A stretch of 64,000 nt of DNA from Rhizobium phaseoli (lineage in GTDB: Bacteria > Pseudomonadota > Alphaproteobacteria > Rhizobiales > Rhizobiaceae): assembly GCF_003985125.1 (NCBI RefSeq), contig NZ_ML133570.1, positions 124,001 to 188,000 on the forward strand, written 5' to 3'. A program made the position numbers and the translations under genes. Shown piece by piece: positions 1 to 8,063 of the stretch; position 1 is the stretch's first letter, and every line of letters begins with the position of its first letter. The notes beneath the pieces were generated by a model. The model was not told where the DNA came from. It did not search any database and saw nothing but the letters and a program-made list of their open reading frames with translations.

Positions 1-468
1 CGATTGCAGTGCAGAGGCGTCCTCGCGCGACAGCAGCCGCGCGAGATCGATGATGACGACAAAGCCGTTTTCACGGCGAACAACGCCGGCGATATAGTCC
101 GAACGCCAGCGCACGCCGATATCCGGCGCCGCCTCGATCTGGTCACGCCGAAACGGCGTGACCTCGAAGACGCGGTCGGCAACGAGGCCGAGAGTGAGAA
201 GGCGATTTTCAATCGGCACGTCGAGGACGAGCACCCGAGTATGTGGGGTCGGCTCGGTCTTCGTCATGCCGAGCTTCAATCGAAGATCGATGGTCGGCAC
301 GCCCTGCCCGCGCACATCGCGCAGGCCGAGCAGATAGTCGGGACCATTCGGAATCTTGAAAGCTTCCGCATAGTCGAGGATCTCCCGGACGACCTCGACC
401 GGCACGGCGAATATCTCCTCGCCGAGGCTGAAGGTCACGAACTGTGCTTCCAGAGGTGTTGGAGCCAT
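1..468 (-). CDS. cheW: CheW-like coupling protein (partial, 3' end outside window)
   Basis: The reading frame runs from an ATG at 468 to the window edge without a stop: 156 codons, beginning MAPTPLEAQFVTFSLGEE. The pattern is that of a CheW/SH3-like fold: a start like FVTFSLGEEIFAVPV, then YLLGLRDVRGQGVPTIDL near residues 44-61, and DYIAGVVRRENGFVVIIDL near 125-143. CheW proteins link chemoreceptors to the CheA kinase on the cytoplasmic side of the membrane. The gene starts 2 bases after the stop of the upstream chemoreceptor gene, so it is the next gene of the same operon. It differs in sequence from the other CheW at 4481-4990, so the operon carries two coupling proteins. The C-terminal end is not visible. 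Confidence 0.93.
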   Translation of the reverse strand, partial: MAPTPLEAQFVTFSLGEEIFAVPVEVVREILDYAEAFKIPNGPDYLLGLRDVRGQGVPTIDLRLKLGMTKTEPTPHTRVLVLDVPIENRLLTLGLVADRVFEVTPFRRDQIEAAPDIGVRWRSDYIAGVVRRENGFVVIIDLARLLSREDASALQS

Positions 469-470
469 GA

Positions 471-2279
471 TCAGGCGCTTTCCTTGAATTCGACGTCCCC
501 ATCATCGGGACCGCCCATTGAGAGATCGAGAGCGAAGCCCTTTGCCCGCGCCTGCTGACCGGCGACGCTGTTGGCGGCGAGCTTCCTGCCGCCGAGGCTG
601 CGGCCGGCGGAGGGCGCCGAGCTGCGGACCGTCACCCTGGCGGCCGGCATGCGGGCTTGGCGATCGCCTGTAGTATCGACCTTGAAGAAAGCGATCGACG
701 TCTGCAGCTCTTCGGCCTGGCTCGCAAGTTCTTCCGAGGTCGCAGACATTTGTTCGGAGGCGCCGGCATTCTGCTGCGTCACCCGATCGAGCTGCTGGAT
801 CGCTTCGTTGATCTGGCCGGCGCCGATATCCTGTTCACGGCAGGCGGCGCTGATTTCCGAAACCAGCTCGGCCGTTTTACGGATGTCGGGCACCAGGCGA
901 CCGAGCATGTCGCCGGCATCCTGGGCGGCCTTGACCGTATCGCTCGACATCGAACTGATTTCGGCGGCAGCCGATTGGCTGCGTTCGGCAAGCTTGCGCA
1001 CTTCCGAAGCGACGACCGCAAACCCCTTGCCGTGTTCGCCGGCCCGCGCCGCTTCCACCGCGGCGTTGAGCGCCAACAGGTCGGTCTGGCGGGCGATTTC
1101 CTGGACGATGCTGATCTTTTCGGCGATGGTCCGCATTGCCTGCACGGCGCGCGACACCGCTTCGCCGCTCATCTCCGCATCCTTGGCCGACTGGCGGGCG
1201 ATCTTCTCGGTCTGCGCGGCATTGTCAGCATTTTGCTTGATGTTGGCCGCCATCTCCTCCATCGAGGCGGAGGCCTCTTCGGCGGAAGCCGCCTGTTCGC
1301 TGGCCCCCTGCGATACCTGTTCCGAGCTTGCCGAAAGTTCCTGGCTGCCGGCGGAGACATTCTCGGCGGCAGAGATCGCATCGGCGACGACGCCACGCAG
1401 ACGCTCGACCATCTGCTCGAGGGCGATGCCGAGCGTATCCTTCTCCGAAAGCGGCTTCGGAGACACCGTCAGGTCGCCGTCGGCGATCTGCCTGGCAATG
1501 CCGGCGGTGACGCGAAGGTTATCCGTCATGACATTGATCGTGTTGACCAGATCCTTGATCTCGTCGTTGGTCCTGATCTCGACCTTCTGGTTCAGGTCGC
1601 CGATCGCAACAGCGCTGGCAGCGTTCATGATCTTGCGCAGACCGCTATTCACGCCAAGCGCGATCCAAAGTGCAGCAGCGAAAGCAATGAGGGAAGCGCC
1701 GATCGCGAGACCGACCAGCATGTTCCTGGTCGAACTATAAAGAACGTCGGTGTCACTGTCGGCTTGCGTCATCGCCTTCTGCTGCAGCGTGACGAGCGTC
1801 TCGAAAACTTCTTCTATTTCCGCCACGAGAGCGCGAACTTCCCCCAGAGAAAATGCGGTGGCACCTGCCCTATCGCCGCCTTCCTGGATGGAGGCGACCT
1901 CGGTCGACTCTTCGGCGAAACGTTTGGCCAGTTCAATCAGCCTATCCCAGGTGGGCTTGCCCTCGGCGGTGGCGAGCTGTTGGCCGCTTGTCGCGAGAGC
2001 GAGCATCTCATCCACGCTTCTCGCCGAATTCAGATAGTACTTCTTGACCGCTTCGGGATCGGTTTCCAGAAGCGCGTTTTTCTGCCAGCGAACGGCATCG
2101 AGTTCGGCAGTTTTCGCTTCGAGAGCCAGCTCCAGTCTTTTTGCAGGACCGGAAATGAGGTCGCTGACGGCATCGTTCAGCGAGCTGAGGCTGAAGATCC
2201 CATAAACCGCGCTGCCCACCAGCAACAATATGACAAAGCCGAATGCAGCCGCAAGTTTGAGTTTGATCGTAATACGCAT
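471..2279 (-). CDS. Methyl-accepting chemotaxis protein (transmembrane)
   Basis: A 602-residue chemoreceptor. Transmembrane helix 1 is at about residues 9-31 and helix 2 at 188-210, enclosing a helical ligand-binding domain of about 155 residues that looks like a four-helix bundle. A HAMP linker follows (about 211-265), then the long cytoplasmic coiled coil whose hairpin tip contains [20 protein letters not shown]. From about residue 300 to 540 it is nearly identical to the receptor at 2739-4454, while the sensory domains differ. That fits duplication followed by sensory divergence, or gene conversion of the signalling half. It ends in KESA and has no obvious CheR/CheB-tethering pentapeptide. 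The ligand cannot be inferred. Confidence 0.96.
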   Translation of the reverse strand: MRITIKLKLAAAFGFVILLLVGSAVYGIFSLSSLNDAVSDLISGPAKRLELALEAKTAELDAVRWQKNALLETDPEAVKKYYLNSARSVDEMLALATSGQQLATAEGKPTWDRLIELAKRFAEESTEVASIQEGGDRAGATAFSLGEVRALVAEIEEVFETLVTLQQKAMTQADSDTDVLYSSTRNMLVGLAIGASLIAFAAALWIALGVNSGLRKIMNAASAVAIGDLNQKVEIRTNDEIKDLVNTINVMTDNLRVTAGIARQIADGDLTVSPKPLSEKDTLGIALEQMVERLRGVVADAISAAENVSAGSQELSASSEQVSQGASEQAASAEEASASMEEMAANIKQNADNAAQTEKIARQSAKDAEMSGEAVSRAVQAMRTIAEKISIVQEIARQTDLLALNAAVEAARAGEHGKGFAVVASEVRKLAERSQSAAAEISSMSSDTVKAAQDAGDMLGRLVPDIRKTAELVSEISAACREQDIGAGQINEAIQQLDRVTQQNAGASEQMSATSEELASQAEELQTSIAFFKVDTTGDRQARMPAARVTVRSSAPSAGRSLGGRKLAANSVAGQQARAKGFALDLSMGGPDDGDVEFKESA

Positions 2280-2738
2280 CTCAATATTCCTCTCAGAGAG
2301 CGAAGCAATAAATATGGTCCAAGTATCGCGGCATCATGCAGCAAAGAAATTCCACCCGCGAAAGCCGATGGCAGAATGAATAAGCTTCCATATCGCTTCC
2401 CCAAGCGGCGAAAAGCTTGGTCGCGGGCCGTGCCAGCCGGCCCACAACAATGGCGTAGGTGAACCCTTGAGCTCCCCCGGGGAGCGCTCACGCGCTCTCC
2501 CGAAACTCGTCACCAACGGTGTCGAAACGTCGAACTTCAAGTGATGTGTCTGAAAGGGGGAGGCGACTACATTCACTTCCCGGCAGCCGGACATCTATCG
2601 GTCGCAGCGCCAACGCCTACACGCGTTGGGGATATTCCGCCTCGGGCCACCGAAGCAGCCCGAGGGATCACATGGGGGCGAAGACGCCTGGGCTTCTTCC
2701 CCGGAGGCAGCGCTTATGCGCTCTCCCCAGGGGAGCGC
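2280..2738. other. 459-bp gap between the two chemoreceptor genes
   Basis: No gene of its own is supported here. The gap holds three copies of a hairpin-forming sequence that includes the last codons of a chemoreceptor (…ESA-stop): around 2478-2502, 2702-2728 and, overlapping the real stop of the upstream gene, 2727-2753. The rest (about 2520-2700 and 2290-2470) shows no recognisable motif. Reading frames that cross it lack a credible ribosome-binding site and have no family signature. Confidence 0.6.
2478..2520 (-). pseudogene. Possible remnant of a chemoreceptor 3' end
   Basis: Read on the minus strand, this stretch encodes FDTVGDEFRESA followed by TGA at 2490-2488. It closely matches the true C-terminus of the neighbouring receptor ([15 protein letters not shown] at 2739). 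The stop sits in the loop of an imperfect hairpin, GGGAGAGCGC/GCGCTCCC. It is either the last scrap of a third receptor gene lost by recombination or a mobile palindromic repeat that also forms the receptor end. Only about 12 codons match, so the call is tentative. Confidence 0.4.
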
Positions 2739-2752
2739 TTATGCGCTCTCCC
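2709..2752 (-). repeat. 25-bp tandem duplication around a chemoreceptor stop codon
   Basis: The 18-base unit GCGCTTATGCGCTCTCCC (plus strand) occurs at 2710-2727 and again at 2735-2752, a period of 25. Each copy contains the complement of the codons E-S-A and a TAA stop. The copy at 2735-2752 carries the real stop of the receptor gene; the other lies just downstream. The unit is itself nearly self-complementary and would form a hairpin in the mRNA 3' end. Confidence 0.7.
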
Positions 2753-4454
2753 TGAAATCATCGTCGCCGGCGTCCGGACCGCCCATCGACATGTCGAGAG
2801 CAAAGCCTTTGAGACGCTGCTGCTGAACAGAAACCGTCTGGCCGTGGCTCTGGTTGCGGGCCTGCGGGGCGGCCTTGCGGGCCGCCGCCGGAACCTTGAT
2901 CCCCCTCGCCGAAGCGCTCGGCTGCGCCCTGTGGGCGTTAGGCCGGGCGCTGCCTGCCATATCGACCTTGAAGAAGGCGATCGACGTCTGCAGTTCCTCC
3001 GCCTGGCTTGCGAGTTCTTCCGAGGTCGCAGACATTTGTTCGGAGGCACCGGCATTCTGCTGCGTCACCTTGTCGAGCTGCTGGATCGCTTCGTTGATCT
3101 GCGAGGCGCCGATATCCTGCTCGCGGCAGGCCGCACTGATTTCCGAAACCAGCTCGGCCGTCTTGCGGATATCGGGCACCAGCCGGCCGAGCATTTCGCC
3201 GGCATCGGCTGCAGCCTTGACCGTATCGCTCGACATCGAGCTGATTTCAGCAGCGGCCGATTGGCTCCGTTCGGCAAGCTTGCGCACTTCCGAAGCGACG
3301 ACCGCAAATCCCTTGCCGTGCTCGCCGGCACGCGCCGCTTCGACGGCGGCGTTGAGCGCCAGCAGGTCCGTCTGGCGAGCAATTTCCTGGACGATGCTGA
3401 TCTTCTGGGCGATCGTGCGCATGGCGTCGACAGCGCGCGTCACTGCCTCGCCGCTCGCTTCCGCATCCTTGGCGGACTGCCGGGCTATCTTCTCGGTCTG
3501 CGCGGCATTGTCGGCGTTCTGCTTGATGTTCGCAGCCATCTCCTCCATCGAGGCGGAAGCCTCTTCGGCGGAAGCCGCCTGCTCGCTGGCACCCTGCGAT
3601 ACCTGCTCCGAACTCGCCGAAAGCTGCTGGCTGCCAGAAGAAACGTTGTCGGCAGCCGACAAGGCATCGGCAACAACGCCGCGCAGGCGTTCGATCATCG
3701 TGTTGACGTTGCCGAGAAGCTCGCCGATCTCATCATGGCTGGTGATATCGGCCATCTTCGTCAGATCGCCTTCCGATACTTCGCGAACCACTGTGTTGGC
3801 ACGGTTGAGGCCCTTGCTGATCGAGCTGGCGATCAAGAAGGCGGTGACCGCGGCAATCAGCAAAGCGGCGGCGGCCACCGCAACCATCGTCGTGCGTGTC
3901 GTCACATACTGCGCTTCGGCACCGTCGTCGGCAGCCTTCATGCGCTGCTTTTCAAGTGTCAGGATTTCGCTGAGTGTCGCGTCGATGTCGTTGGCGGCGG
4001 CCCGCGCCGTGGTGACCGAGATGCTATTTGCGCCTTCGGCATTGCCGGCTTTCACATATTCGCGGATCTGATCGTCGGCCGCATTGAAGGTTTTGGAAAG
4101 TTCGGCGATGCGCGCCCAGCGCGCCTTGCCTTCTTCCGTCGCCAGCGCCAGCACCTGACTGAAGGCGTCGGCGAAGTCCTTGCGGGCCTGATTACCCTTC
4201 GCGATCGAACCCGCCGTCTCTTCCGCGGTGTGGGCAGTGAGCAGGTTCTTCTGCTGGCGAATGGCTTCGAGCTGGGCAATGTTGATCTGCTGCGCCAGAT
4301 CGAGGCGGGCTGCCGGGCCGGAGAGAAGCTTATCGATCGTATCGTTCAGCGATCCAAGGCTGAGGACACCGTAGGCGGCGGTGCCCACCAGCATCAGAAT
4401 GATGAAGGTGAACGCCGTCACCAGTTTCGTCTTTATTGTCAAGCGCATCGTCAA
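2739..4454 (-). CDS. Methyl-accepting chemotaxis protein (transmembrane)
   Basis: A 571-residue chemoreceptor with transmembrane helices at about residues 11-32 and 189-209, an all-helical periplasmic domain of about 155 residues, a HAMP linker and an MCP signalling coiled coil with the tip [20 protein letters not shown]. The signalling half is almost the same as in the receptor at 471-2279; the sensory half is different. The start could be the first ATG (4454) or the third codon (4448). It lies 26 bases after the cheW stop. Its stop codon lies in a hairpin that is duplicated just downstream. The ligand is unknown. Confidence 0.96.
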   Translation of the reverse strand: MTMRLTIKTKLVTAFTFIILMLVGTAAYGVLSLGSLNDTIDKLLSGPAARLDLAQQINIAQLEAIRQQKNLLTAHTAEETAGSIAKGNQARKDFADAFSQVLALATEEGKARWARIAELSKTFNAADDQIREYVKAGNAEGANSISVTTARAAANDIDATLSEILTLEKQRMKAADDGAEAQYVTTRTTMVAVAAAALLIAAVTAFLIASSISKGLNRANTVVREVSEGDLTKMADITSHDEIGELLGNVNTMIERLRGVVADALSAADNVSSGSQQLSASSEQVSQGASEQAASAEEASASMEEMAANIKQNADNAAQTEKIARQSAKDAEASGEAVTRAVDAMRTIAQKISIVQEIARQTDLLALNAAVEAARAGEHGKGFAVVASEVRKLAERSQSAAAEISSMSSDTVKAAADAGEMLGRLVPDIRKTAELVSEISAACREQDIGASQINEAIQQLDKVTQQNAGASEQMSATSEELASQAEELQTSIAFFKVDMAGSARPNAHRAQPSASARGIKVPAAARKAAPQARNQSHGQTVSVQQQRLKGFALDMSMGGPDAGDDDFRESA

Positions 4455-4480
4455 ACCCCCACGTTTGAATTCATCCGACG

Positions 4481-4990
4481 TCAGCTGACGGCTCCCGCCG
4501 CCTTGTGCCTCGACGAAAATATCGCCTGCAGATTCGGGAGAATGATGAACTCCACGCCCCGCTTCACCAGGCAGTTGATGTAGTCGGCGCGCCAGCGCAT
4601 GCCGACGCTTGGCGGCGCCTCGCTCGCGGATTTTGCAAGCGTCGTCACCTCGTTCACCTTGTCGGTTCTGAGCCCGACGAGCGTCTGCTCGCCCTGCAGA
4701 TCGATTTCGATAACGATGATACGGCTGTCGATCGTGGCCTCCGCCGCCTCCATCCCGAAGGCAAGACGCAGATCGGCCAGCGGAATGACCTTGCCCCGAA
4801 AGTTGATGACGCTGGCGACGAAGGGCTGGCTACCCGGCACCGCGGTCTCCGGAAGCAGGTCCAGGATTTCCTGGACGATGACCGCTTCGAGCGCGAAGGT
4901 TTCGCCGTTGAGATCGAAGGTCAGCACCTCGACCTCCTCGGCATAGTTCCAGTGATTGTCGAACCGTTCCGCTGTTGCTGCTGCACTCAT
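4481..4990 (-). CDS. cheW: Chemotaxis coupling protein CheW
   Basis: 169 residues with a CheW domain at about residues 18-155: [20 protein letters not shown], then [20 protein letters not shown] and [19 protein letters not shown]. It couples receptors to CheA. Its start codon overlaps the cheA stop (ATGA, 4990-4987), indicating translational coupling and matched production with the kinase. Confidence 0.95.
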   Translation of the reverse strand: MSAAATAERFDNHWNYAEEVEVLTFDLNGETFALEAVIVQEILDLLPETAVPGSQPFVASVINFRGKVIPLADLRLAFGMEAAEATIDSRIIVIEIDLQGEQTLVGLRTDKVNEVTTLAKSASEAPPSVGMRWRADYINCLVKRGVEFIILPNLQAIFSSRHKAAGAVS

Positions 4991-7032
4991 CCTGCCACCC
5001 GCAATTGCGCCTCCTGTTGCTGACCCGCGGCAACCAGGTGCCCGACGTCGAGAATGAGGGCGACGCTGCCGTCGCCGAGAATGGTAGCGCCCGAAAAAGT
5101 CGCGACGTCGTTATGCAGTTTCGACATCGACTTGATGACCGTCTGGTGGTCGCCGATGATCTGGTCGACGACCAGGCCGACGCGCTCCGTGCCGGTCGAG
5201 ATGACGACGACCTTCTGGTGCACGTCGGGTTTCGTGCCGGTACGGAAGAGGTCGCGCAGGCGCAGGAACGGCACCAGGCTGTCGCGCAGCGAGATGAAGC
5301 TGCGGCCGCGCGAGCGGAGATCTTCCTCGAGAGACAATTCGAGGCATTCCTCGACTGCCGAAAGCGGAATGACGTAGCGACCGGAACCGACACGCACCAG
5401 CAGTCCATCGATGATGGCAAGCGTCAGCGGGATGCGCAGCGACACTTCCGAACCCTGTCCAGGGACGCTGACGATGTCGATCGCGCCGCGAAGCGCTTCG
5501 ACCGTTTTCTTGACCACGTCCATCCCGACGCCGCGTCCGGACAGATTGGTGATCGCCGCAGCCGTCGAGAAGCCGGGAGCGAAGATCAGCTGCAGCAGCT
5601 CGGAATCGGAAAGGGGCTGGCCGGGATGAATGAGGCCGGAGGATTCCGCCTTGGCCCGAACCCGTTCGCGATTGATGCCGCGGCCATCGTCCTTGATCGA
5701 GATAATCACCTCACCGCCGGCCTGGCGGGCCGAAAGGATCACCGTGCCGGCTTCGGTCTTGCCGGCTGCAACGCGGTCGGCAGGCATCTCGAGGCCATGA
5801 TCGATCGAATTGCGCACCAGATGCACCAGCGGATCGGCCAGGCGCTCGATGACCGTCTTGTCGACTTCGGTGGTCTCGCCCTCCATCACCAGCTCGATCA
5901 CCTTGCCGGTCTCGCGGGCGAGATCGTGGACGAGGCGGCGGAAGCGGGAGAACAGGCTTGCGACCGGCACCATGCGCAGCACCATCATCGTGTCGCGCAA
6001 TTCACCGGACAGGCGTTCGATTTCCTCCGAGACGGAGCGCAGCCCAATATCGGCGCTGGCGCTGGCGAGCTGGCTGAGACGCGATTGCGCGATGACAAGC
6101 TCGCCAACCCGGTCCATCAGCTCGTCGAGACGCTCGGCCGGAACGCGGACATTCTCGGCCGACTTCGCCTGGCTGGCGGCTGCGGGCGCTTCGCGCCGGA
6201 CCGGGACCGCCTCAACCGGGCGAAACTCCGGAACGGCAGCCGGTGGAACGGCCACCGATACGGGGACGGCCGGCGCAGCAGCAGCCTTCTCCGCGGTCGG
6301 AGCGGCGGTTGCCGCACCGTCGATCTCCTCGACGCTGAGTTCCATATCGTCGAGCACGAAGATGAAGACGTCGTCGATCGCCGAGCGATCCTGCTCGCTG
6401 GTCAGCGTCACCTCCCAGGAAATATGGAGCTCCGTCGGCGTGAGCTCGTTAAGGAGCGGGATGGCCGAGGTGTTGGCGCGCACCGTGCATTCGCCGAGAT
6501 CGCGCAACTCGTCCAGCAGACCGAGCGGATTGGTGCCGTTGGCCATCGAATTGGTGGGCAGACTGAAGCGGATCCGCCAGCTGTTCTTCTTCGCCGATAC
6601 CTCACGCACGACCACGGATGCGGCAACGGCGGCCGCTGCGGCCGCAGGCGCCGCCGGCTTGCCGCCGACGGCAGCCTGCAGCTGCGCCAGAAGCTTGCTG
6701 CCGGTATCACCGTGATCGGCGTCCGGCCGGTCGACGAGGGCGCGCATATGGTCCTGGGCGGCCAGGACGGCGGCGACGAGTTCGCTGGTCGCCGCAACCT
6801 CGCCCTTGCGAACGCGGTCGAAGGCGGTTTCGCAATGATGGGTGAAAGCGGCGAGCGCCTCGAAACCGAACATCGCGCCGGAGCCCTTGAGCGTATGGAG
6901 CCCGCGGAAGACGGCGTCGACGAGATCCTTGTTGTCGAGTTGGTGGATCAGGTCGAGAAGACCGGCCTCGATCGCCTCAAGGCATTCGGCGGCCTCCATG
7001 CGGAACACGGCAACGGGATCGAGCGTGCTCAT
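4987..7032 (-). CDS. cheA: Chemotaxis histidine kinase CheA
   Basis: 681 residues from the ATG at 7032, which overlaps the stop of the receiver gene; an in-frame start further upstream would lie inside that gene. Domain order: Hpt phosphotransfer domain (about 1-110) with the phospho-acceptor His46 in GLHTLKGSG; an Ala/Pro-rich linker; a P2-like regulatory domain (about 150-235); a dimerisation helix pair; an HATPase domain with N box HLVRNSIDHGLE, DDGRGI and GRGVGMDVVK; and a C-terminal CheW-like domain. It autophosphorylates in receptor arrays and passes phosphate to response regulators. All catalytic motifs are present. The adjacent receiver is the likely partner, and probably also a CheB lying outside the window. 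Confidence 0.98.
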   Translation of the reverse strand: MSTLDPVAVFRMEAAECLEAIEAGLLDLIHQLDNKDLVDAVFRGLHTLKGSGAMFGFEALAAFTHHCETAFDRVRKGEVAATSELVAAVLAAQDHMRALVDRPDADHGDTGSKLLAQLQAAVGGKPAAPAAAAAAVAASVVVREVSAKKNSWRIRFSLPTNSMANGTNPLGLLDELRDLGECTVRANTSAIPLLNELTPTELHISWEVTLTSEQDRSAIDDVFIFVLDDMELSVEEIDGAATAAPTAEKAAAAPAVPVSVAVPPAAVPEFRPVEAVPVRREAPAAASQAKSAENVRVPAERLDELMDRVGELVIAQSRLSQLASASADIGLRSVSEEIERLSGELRDTMMVLRMVPVASLFSRFRRLVHDLARETGKVIELVMEGETTEVDKTVIERLADPLVHLVRNSIDHGLEMPADRVAAGKTEAGTVILSARQAGGEVIISIKDDGRGINRERVRAKAESSGLIHPGQPLSDSELLQLIFAPGFSTAAAITNLSGRGVGMDVVKKTVEALRGAIDIVSVPGQGSEVSLRIPLTLAIIDGLLVRVGSGRYVIPLSAVEECLELSLEEDLRSRGRSFISLRDSLVPFLRLRDLFRTGTKPDVHQKVVVISTGTERVGLVVDQIIGDHQTVIKSMSKLHNDVATFSGATILGDGSVALILDVGHLVAAGQQQEAQLRVAG

Positions 7033-7397
7033 CGTCCGAGAACCTTCTTCACGATCTTCACGAGATTTTCCGGATCGAACGGCTTGGTCAGCCAACCCGT
7101 AGCACCGGCGGCCTTGGCACGCGCCTTGAGATCGGCATCCGATTCCGTCGTCAGGAAGATGATCGGAACGCCGGCCTGCCCGGGCAGCTTGCGCAGTTCC
7201 TCGATCATCGTCAGCCCGTCCATGACAGGCATGTTGAGGTCGGTCACGATCAGATCGAAGCGGCCGCTCTTGGCCGTCGCGAGGCCCTCGGCCCCATCTG
7301 CGGCCTCGGTGACGTTATAACCGGCATTGCTCAGCGTGACCTTGGTGGTCAGGCGGATGCTGGCGGAATCGTCAACAGTCAGGATGTTTGCACTCAT
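7029..7397 (-). CDS. cheY: CheY-like single-domain response regulator
   Basis: 122 residues consisting only of a receiver domain. The acidic pair is Asp9-Asp10, the phospho-acceptor is Asp53 (VTDLNMPVMDG) and the conserved Lys is Lys105 (WLTKPFD). Such proteins carry the signal from CheA to the motor or act as a phosphate sink. It overlaps cheA by 4 bases and the STAS gene by 4 bases, so it is translationally coupled on both sides. Whether it binds the flagellar motor cannot be told from sequence. Confidence 0.95.
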   Translation of the reverse strand: MSANILTVDDSASIRLTTKVTLSNAGYNVTEAADGAEGLATAKSGRFDLIVTDLNMPVMDGLTMIEELRKLPGQAGVPIIFLTTESDADLKARAKAAGATGWLTKPFDPENLVKIVKKVLGR

Positions 7398-7726
7398 AAC
7401 GTTACCTCTTTATGCAACCAGAACTTGGAATCTTCTTGATCGAATGAATCTATAAAACCTGCCCGATCAAGTACCTTGAGGACCGAGCCGCGGGCAGGTG
7501 CGGAAAGTTTGAATGTCTTCCCCTCAGCTTTTGCTTGGCGTCGCGATGACTCTATGAGTTGAATGAAACTCAGATCCGCCTCCGCACTTTCGGGAATGCC
7601 GATAACGATTGTATCGCGACCCTGAAATGCGTCGGCAAACTTTGAATATAGTTCAGACACAGTGCGAATACTCAGCGCTTCCGGCAAATTTATAGATTCG
7701 CAATATTGTTTAGGAGTGTCCAACAC
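7394..7726 (-). CDS. STAS-domain protein, first gene of the chemotaxis operon
   Basis: 110 residues that match a STAS (anti-sigma-factor-antagonist-like) domain: an N-terminal strand, the segment TIVIGIPESAEADLSFIQLIESS (here about residues 39-61), and a C-terminal helix SVLKVLDRAGFIDSF. The central ADLSFIQLI corresponds to the loop that in SpoIIAA-type proteins carries the regulatory Ser. The start is a GTG at 7726 (a TTG at 7723 is possible), with GGGGAGG immediately upstream. STAS proteins at the head of che operons are known in several alphaproteobacteria, but their role is poorly defined. It overlaps the receiver gene by ATGA. Confidence 0.88.
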   Translation of the reverse strand: MLDTPKQYCESINLPEALSIRTVSELYSKFADAFQGRDTIVIGIPESAEADLSFIQLIESSRRQAKAEGKTFKLSAPARGSVLKVLDRAGFIDSFDQEDSKFWLHKEVTL

Positions 7727-8063
7727 AGCCTCCCCGGCCCGAGAAATACTTGACGACCTTTAGAGGACTCTCACGGCAGCCTTAATGCAGGGTAAACAGA
7801 GGTTGTATGAAACTGTCGTATTACGAGTCCCTGGACTCCCAATTTCTCATCCGGGATAAGTTGTATTTTCTTCTTCAAAATTAGAAACAAATAAAATAAA
7901 AGCAACGGGTTAAGCAATATTAACCAATCACCAGGTTTGGGCCGCGCGCCCTCCACATCTTTCGTTAATCACAACGTTGACGAGTCCGGCGCGTTTACCG
8001 GACGTTTCCATCCTTCCCGTAGAAATAGAGTCAGATAAGCCTGTGTTTTAAGAAAAGGTATAA
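7727..8063. promoter_or_regulatory. Divergent intergenic region of the chemotaxis locus
   Basis: The 337 bases separate the minus-strand chemotaxis operon from the plus-strand receptor-like gene, so both promoters should lie here. The stretch from about 7805 to 7935 is markedly AT-rich compared with the rest of the window (runs such as CAAATAAAATAAAAG), as expected of a promoter region. I could not assign convincing -35/-10 pairs. Confidence 0.5.

Noticed and set aside
657-2462. Open frame of about 600 codons antisense to the first chemoreceptor
   Set aside because: A very similar frame appears opposite the second receptor (2541-4583) because the two receptor genes are alike. Composition is that of a shadow frame.
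4975-7320. Open frame of 781 codons antisense to cheA
   Set aside because: cheA has all catalytic motifs and overlaps its neighbours by ATGA; the opposite frame has no domain pattern.
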